A stretch of 8,447 nt of DNA from Brevundimonas sp. (GTDB lineage: Bacteria; Pseudomonadota; Alphaproteobacteria; Caulobacterales; Caulobacteraceae), in contig JANJTI010000134.1 in NCBI GenBank assembly GCA_024711185.1, positions 1 through 8,447 on the forward strand. The letters run 5' to 3'. The notes beneath the pieces are model-generated. The model had not been told where the DNA came from. It searched no databases and saw only the letters and a program-made list of their open reading frames with translations. The position numbers and the translations under genes are program-made. Shown in pieces: positions 6,384-8,447 of this stretch. Each line of letters opens with the position of its first letter. The stretch's first letter is position 1.

Positions 6384-8172
6384 CCTCGTCGGCCGCCTGT
6401 TCCGGCGTGCAGGCCGAGGTGTCGACGCGCAGGTCGGGCGAGGCCGGCGGCTCGTAGGGGCTGCCCCCGCCGGTGAAGTTGGCCAGCTCTCCCGCCCGTG
6501 CGCGGGCGTAGAGGCCCTTGACGTCGCGGGCCTCGACCACCGCCAGCGGGGCGTCGACGTGCACCTCGAGGAACTCGCCGGGGGCCATGATCTCGCGGGC
6601 CGCCTGGCGCTCGGCCTCGAACGGGGAGATGAAGGCGACGAGCACGATCAGGCCGGCGTCGGTCATGAGCCGCGCCACCTCGGCGACGCGGCGGATGTTT
6701 TCGACCCGGTCGGCCTCGGTGAAGCCGAGGTCGCGGTTCAGGCCGCGCCGGACGTTGTCGCCGTCGAGCATCACGGCGTGCAGGCCGTCGGCCAGCAGGT
6801 GCTGGTCGACGAGATTGGCGATGGTCGACTTGCCCGCCCCGGACAGGCCGGTGAACCAGACCACCAGCGGCTTCTGGCCCTTGAGCGCGGCGCGCTGGTG
6901 GCGGTCGACCGACAGGCGTTGCGGCCGAACGGTGTCGGCCCGGCGCAGGGCGAAGCGGATCATGCCGGCCCCGACCGTCTCGTCGGTGATGCGGTCGATC
7001 AGGATGAAGCCGCCGAACTCGCGGCTCTCCGCATAGGGGGCGAAGGGGATCGGCGCGTCCAGCGACAGGGTCGCCACGCCGAGGTCGTTGAGGGCGAAGG
7101 TGCGGGCCGGCCGGGCTTCTCCGGTGTCGATGTCGATACGGCGGCGGACGTCGCCGATGCGGGCGGCGACGGTCTGCGTTCCCGAGTGCAGCCAGTAGGA
7201 CCGGCCGGGGAGCAGGGCGTGTTCGGACATCCAGACGATGTCGGCCTCGAACTGGTCGGCGACGTCGAGCGGGGCGTCGGCGGCGGCCAGCACATCGCCG
7301 CGGGAGACGTCGACGGCGCGGTCGAGCACGAGGCTGATCGACCGGCCCGCGGTCGCTTCCGGAAGGTCGCCGTCCAAGGTCACGACGCGCGCGACGGCGG
7401 CTTCGGTCCCGGCCGGGAGGATGCGCAGGCGATCGCCGGGGCGGACGGTCCCCCCGCCGACGCGGCCGGCCAGACCCCGGTAGCCGCCGTCGTGGCGGAT
7501 GACCGATTGCACCGCCATGCGGAACGCACCGGCGGCCTCCGCCTGCGAGGGGGTCTCGGCCAGCCAGTCGACGAGGGTTGCTCCGTGATACCAGGGCGTA
7601 CGGGCGGTGCGCTCGACTACGTTGTCGCCGCCGCGAGCGCTGATCGGGACGGCCGCGACATCGGGGAGACCGAGCTCACGGGCGAACGCCAGCCACTCGC
7701 CGGCGAGGCCGTCAAAGACCGCGGGCGACCAGTCGACGCGGTCCATCTTGTTGACCGCCAGCAGCACCCGGCGCACGCCCAGCAGGGCCAGCAGGCGGGT
7801 GTGGCGGCGGGTCTGGGTCAGCACGCCCCGGGTGGCGTCGACCAGCACGACGGCCACGTCGGCGGCCGAGGCGGCGGTGACCATGTTGCGGGTGTACTGC
7901 TCGTGACCGGGTGCGTCGGCGAGAATGAACCGCCGCGGGCCGATGTCGAAGGACCGCCAGGCGACGTCGATGGTGATGCCCTGCTCGCGCTCGGCGCCGA
8001 GCCCGTCGAGCAGGCGCGACAGGTCCGGCCCGTCGGGGTCGTCGTCTGCCAGCGCGGCGAGAACGTCGGCGGGCACCGCGCCGCTGTCGTGCAGCAGGCG
8101 ACCGATCAGGGTCGACTTGCCGTCGTCGACCGAGCCGCAGGCGACGAGGCGGACGATGCCGGAGGGCGCCAT
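6349..8172 (-). CDS. cysNC: Bifunctional sulfate adenylyltransferase GTPase subunit / adenylylsulfate kinase (CysN-CysC fusion)
   Basis: A 607-residue cytoplasmic enzyme of sulfate activation. The N-terminal CysN part is an EF-Tu-like GTPase that drives ATP + sulfate to APS with CysD. Its motifs are G1 GSVDDGKST (13-21), G2 GITID (65-69), G3 DAPGH (86-90), G4 NKMD (141-144) and G5 ISA (177-179), followed by beta-barrel domains to about residue 425. The C-terminal CysC part is APS kinase, which phosphorylates APS to PAPS. It has the P-loop GLSGAGKST (442-450), DGDNVRRGLN (470-479), the DRVENIRR segment and Ser516 in FISPFEAER, the position of the phospho-serine in E. coli CysC. All motifs are intact. 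The start ATG at 8172 overlaps the cysD stop by one base (TGATG) and has GAGGG nine bases upstream, so translation is coupled to cysD. The 3' end overlaps the SemiSWEET gene antisense by 35 bases. Confidence 0.96.
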   Translation of the reverse strand: MAPSGIVRLVACGSVDDGKSTLIGRLLHDSGAVPADVLAALADDDPDGPDLSRLLDGLGAEREQGITIDVAWRSFDIGPRRFILADAPGHEQYTRNMVTAASAADVAVVLVDATRGVLTQTRRHTRLLALLGVRRVLLAVNKMDRVDWSPAVFDGLAGEWLAFARELGLPDVAAVPISARGGDNVVERTARTPWYHGATLVDWLAETPSQAEAAGAFRMAVQSVIRHDGGYRGLAGRVGGGTVRPGDRLRILPAGTEAAVARVVTLDGDLPEATAGRSISLVLDRAVDVSRGDVLAAADAPLDVADQFEADIVWMSEHALLPGRSYWLHSGTQTVAARIGDVRRRIDIDTGEARPARTFALNDLGVATLSLDAPIPFAPYAESREFGGFILIDRITDETVGAGMIRFALRRADTVRPQRLSVDRHQRAALKGQKPLVVWFTGLSGAGKSTIANLVDQHLLADGLHAVMLDGDNVRRGLNRDLGFTEADRVENIRRVAEVARLMTDAGLIVLVAFISPFEAERQAAREIMAPGEFLEVHVDAPLAVVEARDVKGLYARARAGELANFTGGGSPYEPPASPDLRVDTSACTPEQAADEVMRLIRSALAD

Positions 8173-8447
8173 CAGAAGTAGCCCTCGCGCTTCTTGCGCT
8201 CCATCGAGGCGGCGGAGTCGTGGTCGATCATGCGGCCGTGGCGCTCGGACAGACGGGTTTCGGCGACCTCGGCGATGACCTCGTCGAGGGTCGCGGCGTC
8301 GCTCTCGACCGCGGCGGTGAGCGGCCAGCAGCCGAGGGTGCGGAAGCGGACCCGGCGGGTTTCGACGCGCTCTCCCGGGCGGAGGGGCAGGCGGTCGTCC
8401 TCCACCGGCAGCAGCACGCCGTCGCGCTCGACGACCCGACGCTCGGC
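8172..8447 (-). CDS. cysD: Sulfate adenylyltransferase subunit 2 (CysD), C-terminal part (5' end outside window)
   Basis: The last 91 residues of the catalytic ATP-sulfurylase subunit, which forms APS from ATP and sulfate together with the GTPase CysN. The frame is open to the window edge, so the true start and the promoter of the cys operon lie beyond base 8447. The fragment contains [28 protein letters not shown] (close to E. coli RFRTLGCYPLTGAVES) and ends [11 protein letters not shown], the near-invariant CysD tail. The Met at 8417 is internal, not a start. The stop TGA overlaps the cysNC ATG by one base, giving a cysD-cysNC operon order. Confidence 0.95.
   Translation of the reverse strand, partial: AERRVVERDGVLLPVEDDRLPLRPGERVETRRVRFRTLGCWPLTAAVESDAATLDEVIAEVAETRLSERHGRMIDHDSAASMERKKREGYF

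Noticed and set aside
6559..8181. A 540-codon open frame on the plus strand opposite cysNC
   Set aside because: It is a mirror of the cysNC coding sequence, rich in Gly/Asp/Val/His with no family features. CysNC on the other strand has all GTPase and kinase motifs.

Overview
The window is very GC-rich, densely packed bacterial chromosome. Gene content, codon usage and protein sequences fit an alphaproteobacterium of the Caulobacteraceae (Brevundimonas/Caulobacter type); that placement is inference from recalled family resemblance, not from a search. I see nine genes, two of them cut by the window edges. I see no tRNA, rRNA, CRISPR array, insertion sequence or prophage gene. This is mostly ordinary core and metabolic DNA, and the interesting signals are in gene boundaries and the one sizeable intergenic region.

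Layout. 1-644 (+): the end of an APC-family amino acid permease, followed with a 1-base stop/start overlap by a small stand-alone histidine phosphotransfer (Hpt) protein. 641-1793 (-): a two-gene unit of ferredoxin/flavodoxin-NADP reductase (fpr) and an AroQ-type chorismate mutase. The mutase stop shares a palindromic CTAG with the Hpt stop. 1794-2074: a divergent intergenic region of about 280 bp holding three GTGCACAT-type boxes, small dyads and a strong hairpin over the start of the next gene. 2075-6007 (+): an exported dipeptidyl-peptidase IV-like serine peptidase (S9), then a lipoprotein amidase closely resembling bacterial peptide amidase. 6096-6383 (+): a three-helix SemiSWEET transporter with a GTG start. 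6349-8447 (-): a fused CysN/CysC gene and, upstream of it, the C-terminal part of cysD.

How the genes work together. The S9 peptidase and the peptide amidase look like a cell-envelope peptide-trimming pair, one acting on N-terminal dipeptides and the other on C-terminal amides. CysD with CysNC activates sulfate to APS and then PAPS for assimilation. Fpr exchanges electrons between NADP(H) and ferredoxin or flavodoxin, and the chorismate mutase leads to prephenate for phenylalanine and tyrosine. The permease/Hpt pair may link transport and phosphorelay by co-translation only; a functional link is not shown. No clearly new multi-gene system is visible. The best candidates for follow-up are the GTGCACAT array, the start-codon hairpin of the peptidase gene and the permease/Hpt coupling.
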